From: Rachycentron canadum
Lineage: Eukaryota; Chordata; Actinopteri; Carangiformes; Rachycentridae
Assembly: GCA_038496675.1 (NCBI GenBank)
Contig: CM076660.1
Coordinates: 16,262,750-16,326,749 of the forward strand
Direction: 5' to 3'
DNA length: 64,000 nt
Every line of letters begins with the position of its first letter. Within the stretch, counting starts at the first letter, position 1. Position numbers and translations under genes: made by a program. The notes under the pieces were generated by a model. It ran no database searches. It saw nothing but the letters and a program-made list of their open reading frames with translations, and was not told the origin of the DNA. Below, in pieces: positions 38,400-52,400 of the stretch.

Positions 38400-38880
38400 T
38401 TCAGAATTAGTGCGCTGGTTTTTGTCCTTGCTGATATTAGCGTGGAAGTTAAATTATACATGTGATTTGAAGAGCTTAAATTTCAAGGCCTTTCGAGCCG
38501 CTTCACCTGAACCGATAAACATGTTTTCAGTGCGTTTTCTGCACAGGGTCCCCAATTTTTCAGTGCTGTAAAAATTGTTGGCACAGATTAAGATTATATT
38601 CAATAAAGCATTTAGGCCCTTGCAGGTTCTTGGCTGCGTTCTGTTTTCAGTTAATGATTAAGCAGAAAGCTGTCCTTCTGGCCTTTATTTGAAACACTTC
38701 CTGTGAGAGAAGCTTCTTAAATTAATTATGTTTGCCTAATGAATAATTAAGCCAAGGGAAAGATAATTTGGTGTTACGCAGTGAGCCAGACCATTGTGCA
38801 TGTAAAGGAACTGGTGCTCTGTGTGCCTGGATGATTTCACGTTGGGAGTGTGAAATGAGAATTAGCAAACAATTTGCCTC
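38400..38880. promoter_or_regulatory. candidate conserved non-coding block
   Basis: An approximately 480-base stretch with no simple repeats and no long open frame. It carries dense homeodomain-type cores (TTAATTATG, GAATAATTAAGCC, GTTAATGATTAAG) and a FOX-like GATAAACATG. Such density is typical of developmental enhancers in large introns of vertebrate genes, but AT-rich DNA also yields these motifs by chance. Confidence 0.22.
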
Positions 38881-39740
38881 CTGTTCCATCCTTCACCATG
38901 ACTAAAACATCGCTGCTGATTATGTCTTGACAAGTGTCAATACTGTATGCCTATTTGTTAATTGAACCAGAGACAGGTTGTTTATGAGGTTCCATTCTTT
39001 TGGTTTTGAATTGGATACTGCTATTGATTCATAATTTGAATGAAAACAGATGATTGTGTTCAGGTTGTACTGTGACAGAAGTCGAAGTACAGCCTTAGTG
39101 ACAAGACAAACATTAATAGCTTCTTTTCTGTGGAGGTGAGACACAGAGGATAGGCATTAAGCCACGAGAGAAGACATTTAATTATCTAAGTCTTGCGAGT
39201 TGTTACAGTGGAATAATACATGGGAGCCACTGGTGCAGGAATTTAAAAGGATATCACACAATCCAGCAATAAGGTTTGTCACGTAGTTGTCTCTCAAGAC
39301 TTAGGTGTTGTTACCCATCAAAAAGTTCTTTTTTATTTACATAAACATACACCATCTTAATTGGAGAATATTACTTTTTTCCCCCGTAATCCACTTGAAA
39401 GCATCTCCATGGATATTCCCTCACAATCATTTTGCTATTCCTGTCTTTGGCAAAATGTAACACAAACTTCCAATTCTTGCATAGCTATTATTTTTTCTAA
39501 GGGTGGCTAATGCTTGTCTTAGCATTTAATTCCTAGGTTGCAGAGCCCTTTTTTAGATGATGTATCACATCAAGCACCAAACAGACATTACTCATGGATG
39601 GTAATTCTTGTTACTGTATTCAAATGACTTCATATGCACTTCATACTAATATACACACCTAAATTGCTACTTTGCAATAAGGCAAACAGCAACAATAGCT
39701 GCAGTGATTTATAGGCTCTATGAGCCACTCACACTGAGGG

Positions 39741-39744
39741 GAAA

Positions 39745-39775
<31 letters not shown>
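39741..39775. repeat. (GA)n microsatellite
   Basis: GA repeat with one AAAG interruption, followed by a short ACAGACAG tract and, 40 bases on, a pyrimidine-rich stretch. Confidence 0.93.
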
Positions 39776-39778
<3 letters not shown>

Positions 39779-40542
39779 GTAGACAGACAGACACATACAC
39801 ACAGACACCCTTTCTATCTCCTTGTCTCTTTCTCTCCCCCTCTTTGTCCCTCCCTGGTTATAAAGACTTGCCAAGAAATCATTGGCTTAACAGAGAAAGG
39901 GCAAATCCTCTTCAGCCAATTTAAATTCTCCTGAGCACATGGTGCAGACTATTCCAAACTAATTAATAGACATGTCATGAATAAAAACACTTTGATTATG
40001 AAAAGAGGTTGCCCTCTGCCTCCTTTTAGGCCTTACATTAGTATGAGGACACATGTGGTGAATAGCTGGAGTGTTAGTACCAGCAGTCTGAGACAGCCGC
40101 AGATGCCCTCTCTTGATTAAATTTTTCGCTCCATGTTTTATTCAGGGCTGACTGCATGGACCCAATGCCACAGTCTGTGATTAGCCATACCTGTACCAAC
40201 AGGAGAGCTGGGGCCAGCAGGAACAGCAGGGCAAGGCCTACTCTAAGGGCAGGACACAAAGACATGTGACCCTGGAGCCCTCACTCACACAAGTGCACTC
40301 CATCACCCACTACCTTCCAAGGCTCTCAGTCAAAGTGACAAACAGCACAGATCTTCCTATTCTATAGCAACACTAAACCTGCACTTGCTCAGTTTTATTT
40401 ATGTCTCTACCCTGTGCTGAGAAGTCATGGCGGCACATTCAGTTGAGGGCCCCTGGTTGTAGTGCATAGTGAGTTCTCCTTCAGATTAGATCCTATCAGG
40501 ACGTAATGATTTTAGTTGTTTGGATTTCATTGAATTAACTGC

Positions 40543-40560
40543 TTTTTTTTTTTTTTTTTT
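40543..40560. repeat. poly(T) run
   Basis: About 18 consecutive T, followed by unremarkable AT-rich DNA to about 40980. Confidence 0.85.
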
Positions 40561-41039
40561 AGTGACAAGAATGAATACATGAATGATTTATACAATAATT
40601 GACTAGCAATTCTGAATAATCAATTTATATAAGGAGGGTGATTTGTTAATGATCATGGTGCTCATTATCCACACTCAAAATCTTTCCTTATAAATAATTT
40701 CTATATGAATAATCAATAAATATTATAAATTATAAATGCATGTAATTGACCATTAATAGTTATGGTATATAATAGTGTAGTATATAAGAAATTACATGTG
40801 ACTTCTGATTTGTTATTTTCCATTAATCTTGAAATTAAAAAAGCGTGATGATAAAAAAGTGAAGTGATAGTAACTAGGTCATAATTTTATAGTTTATTTT
40901 TGTATATATTTCTTCTGATGAAAAGCTGTAAAAAGATTATTACTTAAACAAAAAGGTTCAAAATTATGTAGCAGCGGTGTAATTATGGCACAGTGGAGGA
41001 GGTTATTTGGTATTATAGTTTACATAGGGAAACACATCA

Positions 41040-41460
41040 CACATGACTATGCACAGTCGAGAGTTGATAACATGCACGTTGGAGCTGTTAGCGTTACGCT
41101 CTGCTGCTTTATTGATTGTGTGGTACTAGTGCAACATCTCAGAGACGTGCACGGTCTCCAGGCTGTTATAGATGGCTCTGTGGTGGCTTCTGTTACACTG
41201 CAAAGAGATTCTGGCTGTCATTACGTGGTCTTCAGCCCAGCTGACTTGTCCCAAAGGGGAGCCGAACCCCCTCCAGGAGCCATCTGTATCCCGGACAAGA
41301 CTATCCATCATCCTCGCTGCAGCGCTCAATTTAGGGTTCTTCTGCAGACAGCTCGAGGCAGCAGTGAACAGCTTTACATGTACGCGTCAGTAATGAGAGC
41401 CCTTGAAACCTGCCTAGTGGCTCTTAAACCAGACTCGAGGGCTGAAGGGAATCAATGAGT
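41040..41460. promoter_or_regulatory. GC-richer block of unknown role
   Basis: Stands out from the AT-rich intron by higher GC and CpG content. A 157-codon plus-strand frame (ATG 40985, ending 41458) spans it, with a partial open frame on the minus strand as well. The translation shows no domain, no periodic cysteines and no family I recognise. Higher GC alone lowers stop frequency, so an enhancer-like or merely GC-rich block is the simpler reading. Confidence 0.25.
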
Positions 41461-42056
41461 CAATCCCTGAGGATGAACCCACGCCCATCCTCCAGGATTG
41501 TTCCAATTGTGAATCTCTTCTCTAAATGTCTCATTGTGCACATAAAGCTCTAAATTTAGAGAAGAATATGTGATTACTGTTAAAAAACAAATGACAGTGT
41601 CCTTCAAAGGGTTCACTGGTTCACTAATTCCATTGTAGATTTGTTATTTGTTTCATACACATAATATTTTTCTGTCATTAAATATAAATTTTGTCTTTGT
41701 AGAATATGCCTCAATACAACCAGGCAACTGAAAAGGTTCCTGCTTTAAGCAACCCTGAATCTGTATGTATGTTTTGCCCTGTGGCCTTGAGTGTACCAAA
41801 TGGAACAACAACACTGGTCTAAACATCCATTAGTGCTCTTGAGTATTTTGATCATAGTATAACTCTCCTCAGGGCTCCCCAGCACCATATTTGTGGCACT
41901 AATGGTTGATGTTGTTGGTGTGGATTTCACAGGAAGTTTGTGTTTTATTCTACCAGGTATGTTGACTTATACCTCACATTCATTTACATCCTTGGGGCAA
42001 AAGTTGGAGGGAAAGGAGGATTGTATGCACTTCATGGAATTGTGTTCACTCATGCT

Positions 42057-42174
42057 TGAGGGCTGCCTGCGTGCAACCACAGGAAAGTGTTTCTCATTAA
42101 TTTCCGCAACCAAGACTTTCCCGGCAACCTCCAGTCACAAGTCTGCTTCTTTAACCCTAGGCTACCACTGCCCC
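42057..42174 (-). mobile_element. tRNA-derived teleost SINE, head and part of body
   Basis: The minus strand starts GGGGCAGTGGTAGCCTAGGG, then TTAAAGAAGCAGACTTGTGA and CTGGAGGTTGCCGGGAAAGT. This follows the tRNA-like head of a common fish SINE, whose A box reads TGGCCTAGTGG and which continues GTTAGAGAAGCGGACTTGTA. The B box and about ten bases after GTTGCCGG are deleted here. The body continues to lower coordinates with the CACTTTCC-type segment diverged. It looks like the same family as the fragment at 16487-16565. Confidence 0.65.
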
Positions 42175-44191
42175 ATTGCTAGGAAACAAATAAATCGACG
42201 TCAGACATCCAACCATGCCTTTGAAGCGGCCCAGAAACAAGAAACCTTTTCTCTGAGCCTTGGAGATCTCCATGCCAGGGTTGAGGGTTGTTATCCTTTA
42301 CAGTCGTCCCAGTTGTATTTGATGTAGCACTGAGAATGTGTTTATCCTAATGGCTGTCTGAGGCACAATATCCTGGTGAAAACTTGAATCAGACATACAC
42401 TCACATTGCCTGGATTCAAAGTCTGTCAGTGATGCATTCATCTGTCTAGCAGGTTGAGCAAGTAGAATCCATTTTGTGTCAGTTAATTCAATCAGCCTCA
42501 GCTGACTGCTACATGCTGACTGTGCTCTCAGGGGCCACGGGGGCTTTGGAGAGAGAAGATAGAAGAAGGATCTTCTTGGCAGGGGGGGTGAAATGTCATA
42601 GCCCACTGCCCTGGCCAGATGAGGCTGTGTTACACACTAACTTGGCGGCTCAAGACAAGATAGTTGCAGCTTATCATATGTAAGCTCAGGGAACGAGGCC
42701 AGTGGGCATTCCCACGTTTCATGTAGCCATATTGAGTCCACATCTCTACATTACAAATCTCATTCTTCATGCTGGTGTGTCGAGCTCTCAAACAGTTTCT
42801 CAATAATCTCATAGGCTGGTTGGCGAAACATCTAAATCCCTCTCCTCCAGGTTCCCAATTCCACATGAGACTTGTTGTGATGTTTCCTGATTCACACACA
42901 AAAATTGTAGCAGTAAACCACCTCAAGTGTACTGCATGCTGAAGGCATACAGGCATAATGCCTAATTATGTTTCTATGCCCAAGATCAGTCTATCCATAT
43001 TACACATCACTGCAGCCGCTAGTGAGCTTTCATCAAGGGAACATTGTAAAATGTAAGATTGTGGAAGAATGACTCAAGACAGTTTTGAGAAAAACAACTT
43101 GAAAGTGTGTAGGTGAATAACATCAGCTTACTTTGCACAAATTTTCCCCCTTAACCATCCTGATAGCTTTGGTATTAGAAGGAGTGTGAGGAAGTAAACA
43201 TAAACCTTTTGTTCCAGCATGTCCTGGCATAAACATGAGTATACCTGTATTTTTACTGATAGTTAATTGGAATAGTACTTGGGAGTGAAAATAAAATATA
43301 TAAGATCCTATCACTAGTGCGTTACTGTTTTTTCTTCTTCTGCCCTTAATTGAACCTCACTGCATTAATCATTTAATTTCATTCTTGCTAAAAGGTACTT
43401 GAGATAGATGCAAATTGGTACTCTGAAACCTGATATAAATTACATCAATTTAACATCAGGGCATCATTACATCAGGGCTTTGTGAGTTGAAACCATTACT
43501 TGTCTGTGTATGTGGAAAGTTTCAGGTTTGCTCCAGCTACTATAGTGGTAGATAGAGCAGGATGGTTAACAGTGGAGTGCTTTGAAAACAGTTCTATTGG
43601 ATTTCCATCACTACGTTTAGTTCACAAGATTTGCGAGATGATGTTTTTGTTTCTATTCTTAGCCAGACAAGCCTCCAGAGGGGCCCCTTGCTTTTATTTT
43701 GATCACACAAGAATATATCCTGATTTCTTCCAGTAATGATCCCCATCCTCTCCATCTGTGAGACTGGCAGCAAGGCTCCCTGTAGACAAACAGCTAGTCT
43801 GGGAAATTAAAAGGAACATCTCGACAATGTGGATAGATGGAAACGCTTTGACTTAAAGCATTAATCATACCTTGAGAGTTCTGTTTCAGCCCATCAGTTC
43901 TCCTTCAAAGGAAAATACCAGGAGTTATGTGCTCAGCTGTATGTTATACCCACCCACGTAACTGCTCAGCACAAAGCCACAATATTCTTTTGCGGCTCCT
44001 AAGACCTTTTTTGAAACTAAATGTCAATCCAAAGTCATCAGTATCTTCACTTTCAAATAACATTCTTCTCTCAGACTGCTCTTTTTAATATCCTGCAATT
44101 TCCTACATCAGCCAGAGTGATTGTATTCAGGAAGAATATAGTTTACACTGAATTTATACATGATATTTCTTCTAACACTGATAGCTCAAGG

Positions 44192-44256
44192 GTGTGTGTG
44201 TGTGTATTTGTTCAGGGTATGTTTGTGTCTGGGAATGTGTGTGTCTGTGTGTGTGT
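44192..44256. repeat. two (GT)n tracts
   Basis: GT repeats at 44192-44206 and about 44236-44256, separated by non-repetitive sequence. Confidence 0.9.
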
Positions 44257-45141
44257 TTTGTTCGTGGCATGTGTGCATGAGCACTTGAGCATGTGGCCGA
44301 AAGGACTGTCACTAATAACAGAAATTAAATTTCTGTAGATAAACATATGGAGATTGCAGGGTGTGAAATTGACTTCAGGCTGTGAAATTAAAGGCAATAT
44401 CCACTGAGGTGATAGCTCCGGTTGTTCGGGGGCGGGGCATGGTGCACTGTACGCGTGTGTATGCTGCAATTCAATTAGTGCCCCTGATCATCTTCTTTAG
44501 CAAGTCTGATGTGGTGTGACTCTGCGATCCACTCGGTGAGACAGCTGCTCAATCTTGGAGAGATGTTTGATTTATTTGTTCATTAGGAACTCTCTCTGCA
44601 GTCTCAGACCTCTCATCAATCCCTGTTCACCTCAACAAGCACAATCAACCAACGTTCCATTTCATAGCCAAAGGGAAATAAAAGAAAAATTGCCATGCAT
44701 CATACCCATTGATAAGGCCGTCCCCTGCCAAAATTTTCAGCTAACCCGTAGCGTGGTAATCTCATCCAAAGTGGATTAAATATTAAATAGTTTGGCGTGT
44801 GTGAGGAAGGAGAGCAGGCTAGTGAAATGCCAGGAGGATTAAGTCGGAGCAGATGTAGTGCAGCAGCAGTAGCATGCTATCCTAGAATTGCTGTTTCTCA
44901 ATAATAGAATGTCAGGAAGGGGAAAAAGGCAAGGAAAGGAGGGGTGAGGGGACATCCTAACTCCAAGCCTTGGAAATCACAGCTAGTGTGAAATCATTAC
45001 TTTTACTTCCCACTCACACTGGCTTTAAAGTGGCATTAACCTTTGCTGTTGAGGAAATGTTCACACTCTGGTGAAAAGTGTTTGTCTTTTTGAAATCCTA
45101 TCAAAATTTTTTCATCAAGCCACTTCAACCGAACACAAAGC

Positions 45142-45166
45142 TTTTTTTTTTTTTCTTTTTTTTTTT
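45142..45166. repeat. poly(T) run with one C
   Basis: About 25 bases of T with one C interruption. Confidence 0.88.
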
Positions 45167-45309
45167 ACAATATATAATAAAGCATTACAATCTGTTAATA
45201 ATCAATGTCGTCTTGTGAAACAAACATTAAAACAATCTCGCCTTGAGGAGGAAGTGTTATTCATATCCAGTTTCATGCTTTATTTTATAATGTTTTATCT
45301 CTCCCTGAG

Positions 45310-45620
45310 CGATCACTTTGTCAGCATCAGTAATGCCTATAAATCCTACTGTGGAGGAGATTAGTCTGCGAGAATTGCTGCTGCCTGCAGTAATTAAAAT
45401 TCTGCTGGATGGCCACGGCTTCTCCTGCCATCATCTCCTCCAAACATCACTCGCTGTCTGTCTCACTCACTCGCTTTGTCCTTTTGTCCCTCTCAATAGT
45501 TTTAATCAATTACAATACATTTCAAGCCTGATAACAGTATTCCTTTTGTACTTAAGCAGATGATAAGCGGGAAGAACAAAGAGGCCTTTTCGAGAAATAA
45601 GACCGGAGATTGCCAATGAC
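45310..45620. promoter_or_regulatory. candidate conserved non-coding block
   Basis: Mid-GC, non-repetitive stretch with GCAGTAATTAAAATT and a CCTATAAATCC motif. No coding potential. It is listed only because its composition differs from the surrounding intron. Confidence 0.18.
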
Positions 45621-47309
45621 AGCCATCTACTTCTGTGGCTTTAAATCTTATCCTGGGGATCACGGTTTTGCTGGTGTACAGTATTATCTGAAAGTGAAAT
45701 ATTATCAGATGTATCCTTATTTGTGGCTATTCAGTGCAGTAAAGGTGACAGAGAATGACTGATTAGCGATATCAGTTGTAAGATTAAATTCACAACATGA
45801 CAGACACGAAAGTGCAATGACTCATGTTGTTTTGCTTTTGAAATTCTTTTACATCAACAGCAACAGATATTTTGCTGCCAGTTTTACATGTTAGGATGTT
45901 TATTATCATGAGTGATTTCACAGAAATTAATATATTCTTATTCGAATCCATCTTTGTTTAAAATTACTGTCTTTTGACTGAGTTGTGTGGCCTTCTGCTG
46001 AACTGATCCCTTATACTACGCCTGTCTGAGAGTGGCTGCGTTACTCAGTAAACATGTATTTGGTGTCGCAATAACTCAGAGCTTGACAATTGCACTCAAT
46101 CACAAACAGCAAGAAATGCCACTGTGCATCCTGTTGCAGCATCAGCAGTATGCAAAGTCAGTGCAGTTTCTGACAAACAGCTTAATAATTTAAAATATTC
46201 ACAGCCAAACTTGTGACTCATTGCACTAGAGATATGGAGACACTTGCATAATCTGTGGATGGTCTCCATCAATCTTTCATCATTATGGACATCTCTGGGA
46301 AAAACTGTGTTTTTATCTGATGAAGTCATTAACTAGACATTTAACAAACATTTAACGAAGAATTGTAGTCAGACCTTGACTTTTATTGCTGTAATTTCTA
46401 TTCTTACATGCCCACAGAACATTTGTAAACAAAATGATACTCATGGGGGGCATTAAATGAAAATGTTCTCTCTGCTGTTCCTCACCTCTCAGTTTGCAGC
46501 ATTAAATCCATTCCACACACCTCTGGCTGGGGAACATTAGCTCTCTGGTCAGTCATGTTTGTTTTGCTCCTTTAATGTCAAGATGTTTGCTACATGTTTC
46601 ATCCTGACTGGTTTTCATCTTAAGAATGACAAAAGTCAAAGAAATAACAGACATGAAAAATACTGTAAAGAAATCAGCTTCTTATCTAAACCTTTCAGAA
46701 GGCAGTGTCACCAACCCAGTAAAGCACTACACTTTGATGACAGTAATCTACCCCGTTTTGTAAGATGTGCAACCGAACACATTTTGTACAGTACAAAGAG
46801 GTGCCGTCGTCTATTTTATTTATTCTTGTTCTCTTTTTGCCACTTGTTACCTCAAAAGTAAGCTGTTTATCTGCTCTATCGCCCTATTGAACTCCCCTTT
46901 GTCTCTGAGCAAGTTATGAGCAAAATTCCAAAGTTTTAATCAACAACCTTGCCCGCTCAGTCGGCATCTGATTTTGTTTATGGCTTCCGTGACCTTTTCT
47001 GGGCCATAAAACTCTGTCTGTGCCAATCTCTGTGTCGTTGGAGGGTCATCGCTTCATCAGTTATCTGTCTACTATAACAGCAACGTGACCTAAGCTCTCT
47101 CTGTCCTCAGCCATCAGACTGAGCGAGATAGATGGTTTTATCTGTAAATGTGGCCATTGCACTACACATGCTGACATAAATTCCAAGCTGATAAGAGGAG
47201 CACTTTACAGGCCAGTTGGCAGGTCAGGGCTGCTGCTGAATTTTCCTGTGTGGCAAAGAAAAGAGTAGAAATCAGACTTTGTGACTGCCCAATTTCATAA
47301 ATAGCATTT

Positions 47310-47326
47310 AAAAAAAAAAAAAAAAA
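47310..47326. repeat. poly(A) run
   Basis: About 17 consecutive A. Confidence 0.85.
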
Positions 47327-49403
47327 GGCATTTGGTAGAGAATTAACTGATGTGAGCCCATTGAACAAATAAGTCTTTTCAGGGTTATGTATTTTGAGAG
47401 TCAAGAGTCATATTTTCATGTTATTATTGTGTAGAGCAATTCAGCAGCAAGAACAATGTAAAATAATAATCAATCTTTTAAAAGGATATTCTAAGTATTA
47501 TCAAGTGCCACCGTTTATTTTTCAAGAGATTCCGTTACCATTGAGTCGATAATACAAGAGATTATAATTCGCCCTCAGACAACTGCTACATCCTCTGACA
47601 ATGCAGCAACTTGCTAACTTCTGTAGAAGAAAAGAGACAGAAATAGATGGAAAATAAAGCTAACATTGATGTTTCTTTACACCCCTGGAAGCAGCTGTTT
47701 ATGAGTAAAGGAATGAGGTTTGAGTGTCTTGTAAACAGATGTGAATGTGGATGGGCTATATAGCAATAGCAAAACATATGTAAGCATTTGTAATATTAGA
47801 CATATTGCCCTAATTGTTAGTTTACTGTATGCTACACACTGTTACTTTGTAAGTCTCACTGTGTTTGGGCTGTCTTTTTAAGAAAGTCTCCACTTTTGTT
47901 TTTTGTTTGGGGCAGTGCCATGCTATTCTGCTTTGGTGTGTGCTAAATAAACAAGGCATTAGTGCAGTAAAAGACAGAAATTTTCCGTCACTATTTTTCT
48001 GCAATTTCTACAATATATATTTCACGTTAAACATCCCACCTGGAGCTTCTTCTCTCAGGAGGAATCTTGTCACATATAGTTTATTATCACTCTAGCACTG
48101 TGTGACTCGTCCCTCATCCTCAGACCTCAATGCAGGGAGTCAGCCATCAGCAGTATTGATGCTAAGCTTGATGGATACAGGATTGCAGAGGCATCGACTG
48201 AAGAAACTGCAGTTTAGTGGCGTGAGCTGCTGCTCATCTGGATTAGAAAAGTGCCGCAGAAAATTCTTAAAATCCAAATCCAATCAAACACTCCAAGACT
48301 AGCTCTAGAGGAAACTAATTAATTCCAATGAGGGTGGAAAAAAACAACAACTTTTAACAAGAAAGATTTCCATTAGGAAAAAAATCTCAGATGTATTGGT
48401 GCAGTGATGAGACCTAAAGATTTCAACACACAAAGAAACCAAGTAGATTCACCTTGTCTGAAAACATGTTTTTTGCTTATTAATATTTCATTCACATTCG
48501 TCATTGTTCCAGTCATTTGCATGTTCCTTTTTAATTTTCTTTCTGTAAACACCTACCTCAAAACATAGCCTTAGGGGTAGATGGATGTGTGTCTGTGTTT
48601 TGGGTCCACAATATTAAAATAAGGGTGACAAGGTCTGATGCTCTCAGGCTCCAAGTCAGCCTAAATCTCATCTTTAGTTTTACTTTTATTAATTTTTTTT
48701 CCACAGGAAAAACGATGAAACTCTGATGATATGTTGCTACAGAATGAAAAATGCAATTCTTTCAGGCTCAGTTAAGATCAGAATTAGCATAACCTCTCTG
48801 TGAACAGCCATACATGAAGGTTGCTGTCCTTATAACCTTGTGGCTGGCACCGCTCGCAGCACTGACACACTCATGTGTCGGACCACTTGCTCATTCACCT
48901 CCCCACGGGATGGAGTAGACAGGTAGCTGGAGCAGTGTAAGGGCGCTGGCTGACTTTGTAGTGATGACAACTGATGCTGTAACAAGTAATAAACAGAGAC
49001 CTCTCACTCTCATTTAAGTATTTAAGTCACAGGCTGCTGGTGCCACAGTGACCTGGGGCCTTTTTGAAGACCTTCTTCATGCTTGGCTGTAAAGTTGCTG
49101 GTCAAAACTAATACACAGTGAGGACTCAATTTTGCAAACACATTAAAATGAATTTAAAAATCCAATAGTATACACATTTCCCTTATCGCTAGCAAGTAAA
49201 TAACTAAGGGCAATGAAATGATTTAAATGCTGTTTGCAATTATCTGTCCGTTTAATTTTTTTTCCTGCCAAACATTGGACAAATATCAGGTGACCACATG
49301 GGAGAAAAAAACTCTTTTCACAGGAGGCTGAACTAATCAAACATTTAACAAAGAGACAATGTGTATCACATAGTATCTGTTTCCAGTAATGCTGGATAGA
49401 AGG

Positions 49404-49421
49404 TTTTTTTTTTTTTTTTTT
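49404..49421. repeat. poly(T) run
   Basis: About 18 consecutive T. Confidence 0.85.
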
Positions 49422-52400
49422 CCAGTGCTGGTAGATCTGCCAAGATTTAAAGGATTAGACTAGGGTTTTATTTTCCATGGTGCTACAAACCGCTTAACCT
49501 TGCACTACTGTGACGACCGTTTTCCACTCAGATTAACCAGCAAATTTACTTTGGAACAGTACACGTTTACTGTCCTGTACACTGCTGATAAATGCCCACT
49601 TGAATTGTTTTGCTTTATATCTTCTGGAAAGTAAATCATATTTTATGAGCAAAACTTTGTTTAGTTAGCATGACCTGCAAATTTCCATATCACTAAATGC
49701 AACTTTCATTATATTCCTCAAAAATAAGCTGTGGTGAAATACAGGAACAAACTTCAGAACAATTGTCTTACTGAATGATTTTACACCAAAACATCAATTA
49801 AGAAATTGTTGCTTGATTTGATCAAGATATTAGCTTTTTCAAAATCTGAGGTTGATATCTTAATATATTTTCATTTTGACCAGTGGTTGATATTAATAAT
49901 TCATACTGTACTGTTTCCCACAAGGCTTTGCTGCACTGTGATTGTGGAGACCACAATATCTGATTACACAAATATCCGACTTAAACTATTTATGCATGAC
50001 AAACATCTTCTAAACCCCATATGGAAAATTGTGATTTCCTTTGCCCTTAGGATTTAAAAGGGCAAAATCAGAGACGTAACATATGGCTGGAGATGTTCAT
50101 GTCAGTGAATGCGCATACATTGCAAAATATCTCTACCCCTGAAGTCAAGATGACTGGACAATCAGCATACTGATGAACGAAAAATAAGATGATCAAAATG
50201 GTTGGACTGTCTATTGTCATATCCTGAAATTATAACCACAACATCATTTGACAAATCATTTGCCATAGTGGAGGTGAGACTCAGTGTATTGGAAGTGCTC
50301 CTACTCTTCCCTGCAGTTCCAGAACAACTCCGTAGACCTTGTGAGGCTTTGAACATAGAGGTAAAACTATAGATGGTAAAAATACTACAGCTTCGTGTAT
50401 ATACATGCATACATGTAAATTCAGAAATATTATCCTCGCAGTGTTGTTTTAATGGTTTACAATAGTTACAGAAATATGACTAAAACACACATCATGCTAC
50501 ATTCCTGAACAAATCATACCTGAATTTGATTTTTCGTTTAATTCTATATGACTTTGATTTAGTATATAAGGTTTTATACTTGGATCACATAAAAATATCG
50601 TCACTGGCTATTGTGAATATATCAAATTCTGCTGATATGATAATTGCGCAACTGTAGATGGTCACATAATTCACTGGTATCTGGCATTCCATCGCTGGCA
50701 ATTAAATAGCTTTTGGAATACATTTTATAACTTTATCTAAAACAAAATATCAATAAAAAGTCCCCTCAGCAGTTTATACTTCACTAATGCCTTTATCAAG
50801 ACCTTTACTGTGTACTTCATATATGTGGGCTGTGTGGTACAGCTCAACAGTGATGAGGACTGACATTTGTGATAAATGCACTGACCATAAACTGTCAAAT
50901 CATAGCAGAACCTGCCTCCTGGCCTCACCCCAAGTTACACTCTGCAGCCTTTCCCTCCTGTCTTGTTGGTGTAGCGCCCCTTCAGCCCTGCACATGGCTG
51001 TCGTGTTGGACACACTTGGTCAGAGTTCACTTTGATAGGAGCAAAAGTGAGTCACATATTGGCCAAAGGCATGAACAGCCAGTGTTAGTCACCATTAAAG
51101 CATCTCTTCACCTCTCTAACCTAGAAATCCTTCAGAACTAGAAAACCTTGCACTGGCTTCATCGGATATACAGCAAGTGTTTCTTTTTAAGACATGACTG
51201 CAAAAAAAGAGAAAAAAGGGTAAACACACATGAAAGGAAGCTGCAGAAAAGTGGATGGCACTGGGTTACCTACATGAGCTAGCATACATTTTTATTTTCT
51301 TCATTTCTTATTCATTAGCCCAGTTTATCTCTCGTTGACAAGTTGCCAGTCTCTCCTAGTCTTTTGTCCTTTTAAAAAATACATTGAATTATTCACCCGG
51401 CTTCATGCATGATACTGCTACTGTCAGTCCACATCACTTTGAAAACAGATAAGAGAGAAGTTTTTGGGTCATGTTTGTGAAACCTGCCAGCGGATAATGA
51501 TCAATGCTGATAAGGTTTTTCATTGTTATATATGGACATGAAGTCATATCAAGATTTTTTAGTTCTTGCTACTGTCTGGATTTTTATGTAAAAGCTTCAA
51601 ATGCAAACAAGATCTATGAGAAAAGTGAGGTTTGAAATGCATTTTATAGCCTTGTCATATGGCTGTTCCCCAGTCAGATCTAGTGCAGCTAAAACTCAGT
51701 TGAGTTCTGCACAATTTTGAAGAATTACTAGATGCACACTGGATTCAATTCCCCATAGAGACTCTGAAGAGTAGTATTCAATGACCAAAAGCAAGAAAAG
51801 TTCAGGGAAACAGTTCAAACGTCAGAACAGACCATCTGACTTACAGCTCCTGGTGGACCGATTCACAAAGATCTCAAAAGGAACCACAACAAATCTGAAC
51901 TTTGCCTGTTGGGAAGGTATGAAAGGCTACCCATCTGACAAAAAAAAAAAAAAATTACATGGCAATCTCCTTTGGTAAATCAGATCCTCTTGTTATGCAC
52001 TGCAGTGCGTTTCTGTAGCTGACAAGTTTGATTTTGCAGCATAATGATGACACATCACGGATGATCATGGTGCAGGATTTGAAAGGAGGACTTGTGTGTG
52101 TTTATGCTGAAGACATCTAATGGTCCCCCCCCTGCTAAAAATCAAGAGCTGTTCATCTCCTATCTTGCTGCGTAGCTATGGCATAAACAAAAAGCTGCAG
52201 ATGTGAGTACCAGCTTTGATGTGTGTCTCCTGCATGCGCGATGACACAAGGGTTAGTGCTGGTGTGGGTGTTGTGACCACCTGCTGTATTTAAAGACCTT
52301 GAGGCGCTGTGCTGGATTCTCAACAGGGTTCAAATACCAAAACACAAAGACACTTGCAAGAGGCAAATGAGGGAAGATTTTCCCCATTGTTACAGCACTG

